Of a DNA stretch of 54,107 nucleotides, positions 44,258 to 54,107 are shown piece after piece. This DNA comes from Rahnella victoriana (GTDB taxonomy: Bacteria > Pseudomonadota > Gammaproteobacteria > Enterobacterales > Enterobacteriaceae). How positions within the stretch are numbered: the stretch's first letter is position 1; the number at the start of each line of letters is the position of its first letter. A program made the position numbers and the translations under genes. The notes beneath the pieces were generated by a model that made no database searches, was not told the origin of the DNA, and saw only the letters and a program-made list of their open reading frames with translations. The DNA lies in contig NZ_SJOJ01000035.1 in NCBI RefSeq assembly GCF_004330295.1, positions 1-54,107 on the forward strand, in the 5' to 3' direction.

Positions 44258-47200
44258 TGTGCGCGTCGTTGTCCTTCACGATGGAAACAGTTGTAAATCA
44301 CAGGCAGAACCAGAAGCGTCAGCACTGTGGCAAATCCCAGCCCGAACATAATAACCACGGCCATGCTCTGGAAAAAGACATCCAGCAACAATGGCGCAAG
44401 TCCCAGCACCGTGGTGAAGGCGGTCAGCAGGATCGGCCGCAGGCGCGAGGTGGCGGCGTAGATAATGGCTTCGGTCTGGTTTTTCTCTTTTTTCTGCTGG
44501 CCGATCTCCTCGACCAGCACGATGCCGTTGCGGATTAACATCCCGCTCAGACTGAGCAGACCAATCAGCGCCATAAATCCAAACGGGATCCCGGTCAGCA
44601 GGAAACCAAAGGTGACGCCGATCAGTGCCAGCGGCACGGTCAGCCAGATGGCGATGGCATTTTTCACCGAACTGAACATCAGGACGGTGATGATAAACAT
44701 CATCAGGAAGCCGATCGGCAGCGTGGTGAACAAGCCCTGCTGCGCCTCGGCGGAATTTTCCGCGTCGCCGCCCCATTCAATGCTGTAGCCGTGCGGCAGG
44801 GTCAGCGCCTCAATCTGCGGCCGGATACGCGCCAGCATATCGCCGGACGTCTCGCCGCTGGCCGGATCCGGATCGGTCTGCACGGTGAGCATCCGCATGC
44901 GGTCACGGCGCATGATCAGCGGATCTTCCCATTCGACTTTAAAATCACTGACCACGTTACTCAGCGGGATAAATTGCTGGCGCGTCTGGCTCCACACCAT
45001 GATGTTCGCCATGTGATCGACATCCAGCCGTTCCGCCGCCGGAGGACGCAGAACCACCGGCATCAGCGTCGAGCCGTCACGGAAAATCCCGACGGTGCTG
45101 CCGCTGAAATTCATCTGCAAGGCGCTGTCTACATCCCCCCGGTCAACGCCCAGTTCGCGTCCGAGGTAAGGCGAGAACACCGGCCGCACCATTTTGCTGC
45201 GATCCTGCCAGTCGTTGCGCACGCCGTCTGCCGACCCGTCATCAAGAATAATTTTATCCACCTGACTGGCGATCCGCCGCAGAGTATCCGGATCCGATCC
45301 TTTGATGCGCACTTCAATCGCACTGTCGCCGGACGGGCCAAACATGATGCGTTTAAGCCGCGCATTCACTTCGGGATAATGCTGCGCAATATCCTGTTCG
45401 GTGCGTTCAATCAGCCCGGCGATTTTGCGCTGATCGTCCATACGCACCATGATCTGCGCGTAGTTGGAGTACTGGCGCTGGCCGTTATAGGTGAGGATAA
45501 AGCGCATTCCGCCCTGACCGACGGTGGTGACGGTGTTTTCCACGCCGTCCTGATGGTTGATCTTTTTCTCGATTTCCCCGGCAATGCGCGCGGTGTAATT
45601 GATGTCGGTGCCGTAGGGCATCCATAAATCAACGAAGAAAATCGGCGTATTGGACGACGGGAAAAAGTTCTGCCGTACGAAGCCGAATCCCCAGACGGAG
45701 GCCACCAGCAACGCCGCCAGCACGGTCAGTGTCACGGTCTGTCGCACCAGCAACGCGGACAGAACACGCCGGTAGACGCGAAATATCCAGCCGCCGTAAG
45801 GGTCGGCCTGTTCGTCGGGTTTTTTCTCCGCCACTTTCATATTGGCGAACGCCCATTTTACCAGCACCGGCGTCAGCGTCAGCGCGGTCACCCAGCTGAG
45901 CATCAGCGAAATCAGCAGCACCTGGAACAGCGATTTACAGTATTCGCCGGTGGAATCCTGCGAGAGACCAATCGGCGCAAACGCCAGAATGGCGATCACC
46001 GTCGCGCCCAGTAACGGCAGGGCGGAACGTTTAATGATGTGCGAGATGGCGTTCATCAGCGGGTTACCCTGCTGGCGGGAAATCAGCACGCCTTCCACCA
46101 CCACGATCGCGTTATCCACCAGCATACTGAGCGCAATGATCAGCGCACCGAGGGAGATCCGCTGAAGTTCGATGCCAAACAAAGACATGATCAGCAAGGT
46201 GCCGAGCACGTTCAGCGCCAGCGACACGGCAATGATAATGCCGCTGCGCAGCCCCATGAAGATCAGCAATACGCCGACAACAATCGCCAGCGCCATCAGG
46301 AAGTTAATGATAAAGCCGTCAACGGATTTCTTCACTTCAGCGGCCTGATCATAGAAGACTTTCAGCTGGATCCCCGCCGGTTTATCGGCTGAAAGTTGCT
46401 GCATCCGCGCTTCGATCGCGTGGCCGATATTCATGACATTGACGCCGGGAATATACGAGACGCCGAGGGTCAGCGCGTCGCGGCCATTGGCGTGGTAAAT
46501 ATTGCCCGGATGATCGCTCACGCCCTGCGATACGGTGGCGATATCGCGCAGATAAATGCTGTGGGTGGATCCGGCGGGACTGATCAGCACATTATTCAGC
46601 TCATCAATGTTTTGAAATCCGCCGCTCGGATGCAGACGGATCGACTCGCTGCCGACCGTCATGCTGCCCGCGTCGGACACCAGATTCTGCCGGTTCAGAA
46701 CGTCGGCAAGGCGCGGCAGGGTGACGCCGTAGGCTGCCATTTTGGCGCGGGAAATCTCGATATTCACCTGTTCAGGAATGATGCCGCCGATGGCGACTTT
46801 CCCCACGCCGGGCACCAGCACCAGTTCCCTGCGCAACTGTTCGGCGTATTTACGCAGTTCCGGGTTGGTAAAATTGTCGCCGTAGATCGAGAAAAAATAA
46901 CCGTACACATCCCCGAAATCGTCATTCACAAACGGCGGGCTGACACCGGGCGGAAACTGCAACGTGGCGTCGTTGACGCGGCGGCGCAGTTCATCCCAGA
47001 TTTGTGGCAGTTCAGACGAGTGATAGCGGGAATCAATATTGACGGTGATTTGCGATAAGCCGACGGCGGAAATAGACGAAATATTATCGACGTAGGGCAG
47101 GCGTTGCAGGGCATTTTCCAGCGGTAACGTGACTTCTTCCTCGACCTGCTGGGAAGAGGCACCGGGATATTGCACCGACACCACGGCGGTTTTGATGGTA

Positions 47201-47319
47201 AATGCCGGATCTTCCAGCCTGCCGATATTGAATAATGCAATCAGCCCGCCCACCCCTAGCAGCAGGATCACCAGCCAGACGCGCGTCGGGTTATTGATAA
47301 AACTGTCATTAATGCTCAT
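44254..47319 (-). CDS. RND efflux transporter, AcrB-like
   Basis: An inner-membrane proton-driven pump of 1021 residues with the RND arrangement of 12 helices and two large periplasmic loops. In helix 4 the proton relay reads LVDNAIVVVE (D402, N403), where AcrB has Asp-Asp. The Asp-Asn form is known in other RND branches. It is coupled to the adaptor gene by a one-base overlap (TAATG). No outer-membrane channel gene is present, so TolC is the likely partner. The substrate is unknown. Confidence 0.93.
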   Translation of the reverse strand: MSINDSFINNPTRVWLVILLLGVGGLIALFNIGRLEDPAFTIKTAVVSVQYPGASSQQVEEEVTLPLENALQRLPYVDNISSISAVGLSQITVNIDSRYHSSELPQIWDELRRRVNDATLQFPPGVSPPFVNDDFGDVYGYFFSIYGDNFTNPELRKYAEQLRRELVLVPGVGKVAIGGIIPEQVNIEISRAKMAAYGVTLPRLADVLNRQNLVSDAGSMTVGSESIRLHPSGGFQNIDELNNVLISPAGSTHSIYLRDIATVSQGVSDHPGNIYHANGRDALTLGVSYIPGVNVMNIGHAIEARMQQLSADKPAGIQLKVFYDQAAEVKKSVDGFIINFLMALAIVVGVLLIFMGLRSGIIIAVSLALNVLGTLLIMSLFGIELQRISLGALIIALSMLVDNAIVVVEGVLISRQQGNPLMNAISHIIKRSALPLLGATVIAILAFAPIGLSQDSTGEYCKSLFQVLLISLMLSWVTALTLTPVLVKWAFANMKVAEKKPDEQADPYGGWIFRVYRRVLSALLVRQTVTLTVLAALLVASVWGFGFVRQNFFPSSNTPIFFVDLWMPYGTDINYTARIAGEIEKKINHQDGVENTVTTVGQGGMRFILTYNGQRQYSNYAQIMVRMDDQRKIAGLIERTEQDIAQHYPEVNARLKRIMFGPSGDSAIEVRIKGSDPDTLRRIASQVDKIILDDGSADGVRNDWQDRSKMVRPVFSPYLGRELGVDRGDVDSALQMNFSGSTVGIFRDGSTLMPVVLRPPAAERLDVDHMANIMVWSQTRQQFIPLSNVVSDFKVEWEDPLIMRRDRMRMLTVQTDPDPASGETSGDMLARIRPQIEALTLPHGYSIEWGGDAENSAEAQQGLFTTLPIGFLMMFIITVLMFSSVKNAIAIWLTVPLALIGVTFGFLLTGIPFGFMALIGLLSLSGMLIRNGIVLVEEIGQQKKEKNQTEAIIYAATSRLRPILLTAFTTVLGLAPLLLDVFFQSMAVVIMFGLGFATVLTLLVLPVIYNCFHREGQRRAQ

Positions 47320-48416
47320 TACAGTCCCCGTTCCCTGACCCAGATGCGAACCGGCTGCTGAGCGTGCAGTTCGCCCACGCCTGCGGCAACCACTCTGTCG
47401 CCTTTTTGCAGTCCGGCGGTGATTTCAATGCCTTGCGAGGTCAGCTCGCCGACGGTGACTTTGCGGTCTTCGACGTGCAGGGTGTCGCCCTCACCGGCGA
47501 CCAGCCAGACGTGCGCGTCGTTGCGCTGACTGCTGTCCGGGTTAAACACCGCTTCAACCGGGATCACCAGCGTTTCTGCCGGTGTTGCCGTGGCGAGATT
47601 GGCCGGATTGACCGTCACCGTGCCGCTTAACCCGGCCACGGCCGGGAAGTTTTCCGGACGCGGCATGGTCAGCGTCACCTGCCAGGTCAGTGAATTGGCT
47701 TCACTGCTGGCGGTGTGTTCTTTATAGGTGGCGGTGAATTCGCGGTCGGGTAGGTTATTGATGCGCACCCGTGGCTGATAACCGGCATTACGCATATCAA
47801 GGCTGGTAAACAGGTTTTCCGGCACGCTGAATATTACATCCAGCACATCGGCACGGCTGATAGTCGCCACCGGCTGACCGGCGGCCACCACCTGATGATT
47901 GCGCACGGAAAGCCGGGCAATCACTCCGCTGAACGGCGCGGTCAGGTTCAGGTCATTGAGTTCTTCCTGCGCGATTTTCAGCGCGGCGGCGGCGGAATCC
48001 CGGCTGGCTTTGTGCACTTCCAGTTCCGCCTGCGACACCACGTTGCGCCGTGCCAGCGTCTGATAACGTTCGAACTGGCGCTGCGCCAGCGTGGCGGCGC
48101 TCTGGCGATCATTAAGTCGCTGACGGGCATCATTATTGGTCAGGCGGGCGAGGATTTGCCCTTGTTTTACCGCTTCGCCTTCACGCACATCCAGCGTCTG
48201 TAACTGGCCTGCGCGCTTGAAAGCGATGTCGGTATTATCCCCCGCCAGAATACGGGCCGGAAAAACGCGGGTGCTGAGCGGACTGGCCGCTTCGGCGGTG
48301 GCGATTTTAACCTGACGTGGCGGAACAGGGGCGTCTGCGGTTTTCTGATCGCAGGCACTTAACAGGAACAGAAGGAACGAAAGTAACAGAGCGGGAGAAA
48401 AACGGATGTTCAACAT
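47319..48416 (-). CDS. RND efflux periplasmic adaptor lipoprotein
   Basis: A membrane fusion protein of 365 residues. It begins with a lipoprotein signal whose lipobox is LLSAC (Cys about residue 21), then the lipoyl halves (GQLQTLDVREGEAV and LTAPFSGVIARLSVRN) flanking a helical hairpin, a beta-barrel and a membrane-proximal domain. I start at 48416, with GAGGGA before the ATG; the open frame runs 24 codons further without similarity. It heads a three-gene operon. Confidence 0.92.
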   Translation of the reverse strand: MLNIRFSPALLLSFLLFLLSACDQKTADAPVPPRQVKIATAEAASPLSTRVFPARILAGDNTDIAFKRAGQLQTLDVREGEAVKQGQILARLTNNDARQRLNDRQSAATLAQRQFERYQTLARRNVVSQAELEVHKASRDSAAAALKIAQEELNDLNLTAPFSGVIARLSVRNHQVVAAGQPVATISRADVLDVIFSVPENLFTSLDMRNAGYQPRVRINNLPDREFTATYKEHTASSEANSLTWQVTLTMPRPENFPAVAGLSGTVTVNPANLATATPAETLVIPVEAVFNPDSSQRNDAHVWLVAGEGDTLHVEDRKVTVGELTSQGIEITAGLQKGDRVVAAGVGELHAQQPVRIWVRERGL

Positions 48417-48704
48417 ACTTCCCTCATGCAAACCACGCGCGAAATAATAAATACCGGCAGAATACTCAGGGGCTTTAGTGTCAGGCACCGCTATATTCTG
48501 CTTTGACGTATTTTCAGTGAGACTATTAAGCGACTTCTTGTTTTTGTTTATGTAATTGTTTTTTTAAAGCAGGGAATTAACACTATTTAACACGGTATAT
48601 TATAGTTTATACAGCTTTAAGCATCTTGCCAGAAAACATCATGACAATTCATTCATTACCCGCTTCATTTATGAACCATTTCAGGGGTCAAGGAGTCAGG
48701 CATT

Positions 48705-51419
48705 ATGAATAACCCAGCGCCACATTCTGTGAATACATTAACAACAGAAAAACTGTGGTATCAGCAAAGCGTAGAAGAAAGTCTGGCAGGGTTGCAGTCC
48801 GGGCCAGACGGGCTATCTCCCGAAGACGCACAAAACAAATTAAAACATTACGGTCCGAATGTCCTGCCGCAAAAAGAAGGTAAGTCTTTATTTATTAAGT
48901 TTATCTCCCACTTTAAAGATATCCTGATTTATATATTGCTTGCCGCCGCGGTGATCACCGCGATTATGGGGCACTGGGTTGATACGCTGGTGATATTAGG
49001 CGTGGCGGTAATCAATGCCCTGATTGGCTTCATTCAGGAAAATAATGCTGAGAAATCATTGAAGAGCATCCAGAATATGCTTTCCAGTGAGGCGCTGGTA
49101 TTACGCGGCGGCCAGCAGGTTACCGTGGCTACCGACGAGATCGTACCGGGGGATATTGTGCTGTTGCGCCCCGGCGATAAAATCCCTGCCGATTTACGGC
49201 TGATCGATGTGCATAACCTGCGGGTCGAAGAGGCCATTCTCACCGGTGAATCCACCGTCGTATCGAAAAAGACCGACTCGCTGGAAGGCGAGAAATCCAT
49301 CGGTGATCGCAAAAATCTGGCGTTTTCAGGCACCACCGTCAGTTCCGGTACCGCCAGCGGCGTGGTGTTTGCGACCGGCGGCCAGACGGAACTCGGTCAC
49401 ATCAATGAAATGCTTTCTTCTATAGAAGACAACAAAACGCCGCTGCTGGTGCAGATCGACAAACTCGGCAAATCCATTTTCATCATTATTCTGTTCATGA
49501 TGGTGGCGTTGCTGATTTTCGGCTATCTGCTGCGCGATATTCCGTTTGGCGAACTGCTGCTGTCGGTTATCAGTCTGGCGGTGGCGGCGGTGCCGGAAGG
49601 GTTACCGGCGATCATTTCTATTATTCTCTCGCTTGGCGTGCAGGCCATGGCGCGCTCGAAAGCCATTATCCGCAAACTGCCGACCGTGGAAACGCTGGGC
49701 GCGATGTCAGTGATTTGTTCGGATAAGACCGGCACGCTGACCATGAATGAGATGACCGTGAAAGCGGTCATTCTGGCGGATAATGTCTGGACGGTAGAAG
49801 GCAACAGCTACGAACCGATGGGCAGCTTTACCCCCGCCGGTGCGGCGACACCGCAACCTGCGGATTCGTCACCGCTGCTGACTCAGTTTCTGCGTACCGT
49901 GGATATCTGTAACGACAGTACGCTGAAGCAGGACGCGCAGGGGCACTGGGGCATTACCGGCGGTCCGACCGAAGGGGCGCTGAAAGTGCTGGCCGCCAAG
50001 GCGCATCTGCCGGAACTGGCGTTTGGCCTCAGCAGTAAAATCCCGTTCGATTCGCTTTACAAATATATGGCGGTGGCTGGCGAGAAAAACGGCCAGTCGC
50101 AGATCATGCTGACCGGCGCGCCGGACGTGCTGCTCAAACTCTGTCAGTTCCAGCAGACACCGGAAGGCGCGGTGCCACTGGATCATGCCTACTGGGAATC
50201 GGCGATCACCCAATATGCCAGCGAAGGGCTGCGCATGGTGGCGGCGGCCTGGAAGCCGGTCGATCAGCCGGTTACCGCGCTGGACCATCCGGAACTCAGT
50301 CACGGCATGGTGCTGATCGGTATTGCGGGCATGATGGATCCGCCGCGTCCGGAAGCGATTGTGGCGATTGGCGAATGCCAGCAGGCCGGGATCCGCGTCA
50401 AGATGATCACCGGTGACCATCAGGAAACCGCGATGGCCATCGGTAAAATGCTCGGCATCGGCAACAGCGAAAACTCCATCACCGGTTATGAACTGGAGCA
50501 TATGGATGACGCGCAACTGAGAACCGCAGCCGTGCAGTTCGATATTTTTGCCCGTACCAGTCCGGAACATAAATTACGTCTGGTGAAAGCCCTGCAGGAT
50601 ACCGGCGAAATTGTCGGGATGACCGGCGACGGCGTCAACGATGCCCCGGCGCTGAAACAGGCCAACGTCGGTATCGCCATGGGGATCAAAGGCACGGAAG
50701 TGACGAAAGAATCTGCCGATATGATCCTGGTGGATGACAACTTTGCCACCATCGCCAACGCGGTCAGGGAAGGGCGGCGGGTTTACGACAACCTGAAAAA
50801 AACCATCCTGTTTATTATGCCGACCAACCTGGCGCAGGGGCTGCTGATCATCATCGCCATTCTGATGGGCAATCTGCTGCCGCTGACCCCCGTGCAGATC
50901 TTATGGATGAACATGGCGACTTCCGCGACGCTCTCCTTCGGACTTGCATTTGAGAAAGCCGAAAGCCGCGTGATGCGTCGTCCGCCGCGTAACGTCAGCG
51001 CGCACGTCATGGATAAATACGCCATCTGGCGTGTGGCCTTTGTGGGCCTGCTGATTTCCATCAGCGCCTTCCTGCTCGAAGCCTGGCTGCAACCGCGTGG
51101 TTACGAACCGGAATTTATCCGTACCGTGCTGTTGCAGACGCTGGTGACCGCGCAGTGGGTATACATGATTAACTGCCGTGATTCGGATAATTTCTCTCTC
51201 AGCCGTGGTCTGCTGCAAAACAAAGGCATCTGGATTGTCACCGTGGTGTTGTTCGCGCTGCAGGCCATCATTATCTATGTGCCGCTGATGAACACGCTGT
51301 TCGGCACGCGGCCCCTGCCGTTTATCTACTGGATCATCGGCCTGCTGATCGGTGTCGCCCTGTTCGTGATTGTCGAGATAGAAAAAGTGCTGACCCGAAG
51401 CTGGCGCAAGACGGCGTAA
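48705..51419 (+). CDS. P2-type cation-transporting ATPase
   Basis: 904 residues. TGES (180-183) marks the actuator domain, D340 in DKTGTLT is the phosphorylated residue, and TGDGVNDAPALK closes the phosphorylation domain. PEGLP (297-301) lies in helix 4. Helix 6 reads NMATSATLSFGLAFE and lacks the Asp found in SERCA, placing it nearer the CtpF-like branch. The ion (Ca2+, Mn2+ or Na+) cannot be read from the sequence. AAGGAG precedes the ATG, and a hairpin follows. Confidence 0.9.
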   Translation: MNNPAPHSVNTLTTEKLWYQQSVEESLAGLQSGPDGLSPEDAQNKLKHYGPNVLPQKEGKSLFIKFISHFKDILIYILLAAAVITAIMGHWVDTLVILGVAVINALIGFIQENNAEKSLKSIQNMLSSEALVLRGGQQVTVATDEIVPGDIVLLRPGDKIPADLRLIDVHNLRVEEAILTGESTVVSKKTDSLEGEKSIGDRKNLAFSGTTVSSGTASGVVFATGGQTELGHINEMLSSIEDNKTPLLVQIDKLGKSIFIIILFMMVALLIFGYLLRDIPFGELLLSVISLAVAAVPEGLPAIISIILSLGVQAMARSKAIIRKLPTVETLGAMSVICSDKTGTLTMNEMTVKAVILADNVWTVEGNSYEPMGSFTPAGAATPQPADSSPLLTQFLRTVDICNDSTLKQDAQGHWGITGGPTEGALKVLAAKAHLPELAFGLSSKIPFDSLYKYMAVAGEKNGQSQIMLTGAPDVLLKLCQFQQTPEGAVPLDHAYWESAITQYASEGLRMVAAAWKPVDQPVTALDHPELSHGMVLIGIAGMMDPPRPEAIVAIGECQQAGIRVKMITGDHQETAMAIGKMLGIGNSENSITGYELEHMDDAQLRTAAVQFDIFARTSPEHKLRLVKALQDTGEIVGMTGDGVNDAPALKQANVGIAMGIKGTEVTKESADMILVDDNFATIANAVREGRRVYDNLKKTILFIMPTNLAQGLLIIIAILMGNLLPLTPVQILWMNMATSATLSFGLAFEKAESRVMRRPPRNVSAHVMDKYAIWRVAFVGLLISISAFLLEAWLQPRGYEPEFIRTVLLQTLVTAQWVYMINCRDSDNFSLSRGLLQNKGIWIVTVVLFALQAIIIYVPLMNTLFGTRPLPFIYWIIGLLIGVALFVIVEIEKVLTRSWRKTA

Positions 51420-51427
51420 AAGGAAAC

Positions 51428-51468
51428 GCCCCGGCACGGATGTTTTCTGTGTCGGGGCTTTATTTGAG
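51428..51468. terminator. Hairpin between convergent ATPase and chemoreceptor genes
   Basis: GCCCCGGCAC pairs with GTGTCGGGGC (one G-U pair) around eleven bases. A modest T-rich tail follows on the plus strand, and a T-rich stretch on the minus strand. Confidence 0.7.
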
Positions 51469-51476
51469 CGCTTTGT

Positions 51477-53009
51477 TTATAGTTTAAAAACAGTGACAGT
51501 CTGGCGTAATTGGTTTGCCTGGTGGTCGAGTGAGGCTGCAGCAGCTGCAGCCTGTTCTACCAGTGCGGCGTTTTGCTGAGTCACGCCGTCCATCTGTGTG
51601 ACCGCAAGATTGACCTGTTCAATACCGATACTTTGCTCTGAGGATGCAGATGCGATCTCATCCATAATGTCGTTCACCTGTCGGATTGACTGAACGATTT
51701 CGTTCATGCGTTGCCCGACCAGCGTTACCTGGCTGGAGCCGTCGGTGATCCTTGTGACAGATTCCCCAATCAGGTTCTTGATGTCTTTGGCTGCGGTCGC
51801 ACTGCGCTGAGCAAGGGTGCGGACTTCGCTGGCCACCACCGCAAAACCGCGTCCGGCTTCGCCTGCACGTGCGGCTTCAACGGCAGCATTCAGTGCCAGA
51901 ATGTTGGTCTGGAACGCAATGCCTTCAATCACACCAACGATCTGCACAATGTCCTGCGATTCAGTTGAAATCCGCTGCATGGTATCGGTCAACTGACCCA
52001 TTGCTTCGCCGCCATGCTGCGTGGCGGACGAGGCTTTCACCGCCAGCTGGCTGGCCTGACGGGCATTTTCGGCATTCAGTTTCACCGTTGCGGTGAGCTC
52101 TTCCATGCTGGCAGCAGTTTCCTGCAGAGAGGCGGCCTGTTCTTCCGTTCGCTGTGAAAGATCGGTGTTGCCCATCGATATTTCGCTGGCGCCGGTGGCG
52201 ATGGCATCACTGGATAGCTGAATTTCCTGCACCAGCTCACGCAGCTTGTGTTTCATCTCGTTGAGCGTGTACATGAGGCTGGTGCGATCATTGGCCGCCA
52301 GTTTCACCCCTATACCTAAATTTCCCGAGGCAATCTGGGCCGCAATATTAGCGGCAATATCGGGTTCTCCACCCAGTGTCCGGCGGATACTGCGGGTCAT
52401 TACTCCGGCAATCACGCTAACCACCACTAAAATTGCCAGTGAGATAGCTAATAACTCCCAGGCCATCTTCCAAAAACTGGCATTGATATCGTCATAGAAA
52501 AATCCGGTACCGAGCATCCAGTTCCATTCGGGGAGTAGCACTACGCCCTGTAATTTTGGCTGGAGGGGTTGATCTTTACTGCGTTTGACCAGTACATCGA
52601 CCAGTCCGAAGTGATCCTGTATTACCGCCTGTTTATAGGCTTCATTGTCCATCATGCCCGAGGGTGTGTGATTTCCGCCAGACCGTTTACCAATCAGATC
52701 TGGATTCGGATGAACAATCGTTAAATCTTTATCATCATTTGCCCAGTAATAACTTTTGGCATCACTGTTCAGTTCGGAAAGCATTTTCTTAGCACTTTCC
52801 TGTGCCGCCGCCTGGCTCATTTTACCGGTTGTTTGTTGCTGGACATAATAACGTGAGATATGTTCGGCCTTCGTCAGTAAGTTGACGATTTCCACTTTAC
52901 GACCTTCAATCAGTGAATTATTCAATGAATACAATGCTGAACCCACGACGCAGGAAACACCAAGCAGCGCAGAACCAACAAGTACAAATAATCTTGTGGA
53001 TATTTTCAT
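51477..53009 (-). CDS. Methyl-accepting chemotaxis protein with Cache domain
   Basis: 510 residues. A first membrane helix (8-30), a periplasmic single Cache domain (about 33-180; [22 protein letters not shown]), a second helix (186-206), HAMP, then the signalling domain with the hairpin tip [18 protein letters not shown] and methylation helices. The C-terminus ends in TVTVFKL, with no NWETF-type CheR tether. Similar Cache receptors sense small organic acids, but the ligand here is unknown. A FliA-type promoter lies upstream. Confidence 0.93.
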   Translation of the reverse strand: MKISTRLFVLVGSALLGVSCVVGSALYSLNNSLIEGRKVEIVNLLTKAEHISRYYVQQQTTGKMSQAAAQESAKKMLSELNSDAKSYYWANDDKDLTIVHPNPDLIGKRSGGNHTPSGMMDNEAYKQAVIQDHFGLVDVLVKRSKDQPLQPKLQGVVLLPEWNWMLGTGFFYDDINASFWKMAWELLAISLAILVVVSVIAGVMTRSIRRTLGGEPDIAANIAAQIASGNLGIGVKLAANDRTSLMYTLNEMKHKLRELVQEIQLSSDAIATGASEISMGNTDLSQRTEEQAASLQETAASMEELTATVKLNAENARQASQLAVKASSATQHGGEAMGQLTDTMQRISTESQDIVQIVGVIEGIAFQTNILALNAAVEAARAGEAGRGFAVVASEVRTLAQRSATAAKDIKNLIGESVTRITDGSSQVTLVGQRMNEIVQSIRQVNDIMDEIASASSEQSIGIEQVNLAVTQMDGVTQQNAALVEQAAAAAASLDHQANQLRQTVTVFKL

Positions 53010-53047
53010 CGTTAACCTTTTATTTTATGAGCCATAGCACAAGATAA

Positions 53048-53075
53048 GCATCGGCACGATTTCGTTATTACTTTA
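53048..53075 (-). promoter_or_regulatory. Sigma-28 (FliA) promoter of the chemoreceptor gene
   Basis: Read on the minus strand, TAAAGTAA is followed by 12 bases and GCCGATGC, against the consensus TAAAGTTT-N11-GCCGATAA. Predicted transcription would begin about 32 bases before the start codon. The class suits a motility gene. Confidence 0.7.
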
Positions 53076-53232
53076 ATGTAAGTATGTAAGCGTTATTTTA
53101 TTACAGGATAATTTGCTTTAAGGGGCTAAATATCATGCTGGAAAAAATATTGTTGATTAACAATATTTCATCTTTAAGAAAACAATTCGGTCTGGGATGG
53201 TGAATATAACCACTTAATTCACAGGGTTTTTC

Positions 53233-53490
53233 GTGCCGGGTTCCTCGCATAAATCTCCGAACAGAGCAGCATCAGATCGGAAAGTGCATCATCTCAGGGA
53301 AAGTGAAAAATATTTAGTGCGCGATCCAGATGAACCTCAGTTCGATTTCCACGAGCGCCTCGCAAGGGAGATTGATGAAATGTGTTCTTTTAAAAACGGT
53401 ATCCGCAGTTTTCCGGAGCCTGATCTGAAGAGACTGTTGCTGATACGCGCGAAACACGTGGAGGCGATAAGAAGAACCGCGTCTTCCTGA
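53233..53490 (+). CDS. Small hypothetical protein
   Basis: 85 residues starting at GTG with AGGG seven bases upstream. It is rich in charged residues, with helical-looking segments (FDFHERLAREIDEMCSF and DLKRLLLIRAKHVEAIRR). No family is recognised, and no terminator follows. It may be a genuine small cytosolic protein or a chance frame. Confidence 0.4.
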   Translation: MPGSSHKSPNRAASDRKVHHLRESEKYLVRDPDEPQFDFHERLAREIDEMCSFKNGIRSFPEPDLKRLLLIRAKHVEAIRRTASS

Positions 53491-54107
53491 AAATGGTGCC
53501 ATAAGATGGGTTTTTGTACACATGAATCAAAACTGCGTTTTAAATAAATATCCGCCAGTCATCAAATCCTGTCGTGTGATTTAACACACTCTTTAACCAC
53601 TTCCACGGTGTGAATCCGGTAGCAGCTCGTGTTATTTAACGACTTCCAGACAATTAATTAGGAAACATCTTGGTATTCATAAGATTGCAAAATCAGATAT
53701 TTACCATTATTTGTCTGAAATTAAAGCTTTTAATCGGTTTTTAGGCCTTGTTAGGAATGTTCTTGGGCGTCTTATGGTTAAATGAAAATGTTAGTTGTCA
53801 TACATAAATGTGTATAAAAAACCAATAGTTTAGTTTTCTTGAGCTGTTTTTTAAGAAAATGTCTCATTAATGAGGTTCTGGCGTTTGGTTTTAGTAAAAA
53901 GCTAAATCTAAAATCACACTTAAAAAAGTGAAATATCCTGTTTTAATGTAAAGAATCAGATAAATAAGTGTGTTAATTAAATTCTTCAAATGAGAGGCGT
54001 TATTGATGAGATAGTTCTTAGATTTTACGAGCCATTAAGGGCAAAAGCGTCGTATAGCTCACACTTTCATGTGAAATTAGGAATTTGTGTAAGAATGCGC
54101 CTAGAAA
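53491..54107. other. AT-rich end of window, no gene seen
   Basis: 617 bases, visibly more AT-rich than the coding regions to the left. No open frame of note, terminator or repeat is recognised. It may be a long control region of a gene outside the window or the edge of an acquired segment. Confidence 0.5.

Noticed and set aside
44791-45627. 278-codon plus-strand frame opposite the RND pump
   Set aside because: It is antisense to a well-supported gene, with shadow-type composition.

Overview
The window is a chromosomal segment of a gram-negative enteric bacterium, most likely a member of the Yersiniaceae (Rahnella, Ewingella, Rouxiella or Serratia type). The evidence is the conserved backbone order hemL–clcA–erpA–btuF/mtnN–dgt–degP–cdaR and the close resemblance of these proteins to E. 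coli counterparts. Genus assignment is inference. No rRNA, tRNA, CRISPR array, insertion sequence or prophage was seen.

Backbone, 1–17.1 kb: hemL (tetrapyrrole synthesis), clcA (Cl-/H+ antiport), erpA (Fe-S delivery, with a good IscR type-1-like site), an orphan miniature pilin-like secreted protein, btuF and mtnN, dgt, and degP with a sigma-E promoter. The D-glucarate system follows: the regulator cdaR, then gudP-gudX-gudD. An 11-bp motif is shared by the cdaR and gudP promoter regions, and a perfect CRP site sits at the end of cdaR. An SdhL-type shikimate dehydrogenase-like gene, alkB and a cold-shock-domain gene complete this part.

Surface and accessory region, 17.1–34.4 kb: a six-gene archaic chaperone-usher (Csu-type) pilus operon on the minus strand, a ydcF gene, and a divergent DHA2 efflux pump/LysR pair. 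Next is a chitin-degradation island holding a leaderless multidomain GH18 chitinase and, divergent from it, a membrane-anchored winged-helix regulator coupled to a TtsA/ZliS-type muramidase. A LysR regulator preceded by a possible leader peptide, a candidate tiny membrane protein in front of a strong terminator, and a Sec-exported GH19 chitinase follow. The layout suggests muramidase-assisted (type 10-like) release of a leaderless chitinase, and this is the most interesting system in the window.

Transport region, 34.4–54.1 kb: an aminotransferase with an ABC permease and binding protein but no ATPase, under a possible MetJ operator; a DUF1345 membrane protein; a protein of unknown function with an HDxxH...ExxxD pattern coupled to a LysE exporter and next to an AraC regulator; and plaP (putrescine import). 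Then come a small membrane protein, an RND efflux pair coupled to an acyltransferase-3-like membrane protein, a P2-type cation ATPase, and a chemoreceptor with a FliA-type promoter. The last 0.6 kb is AT-rich with no recognisable gene.
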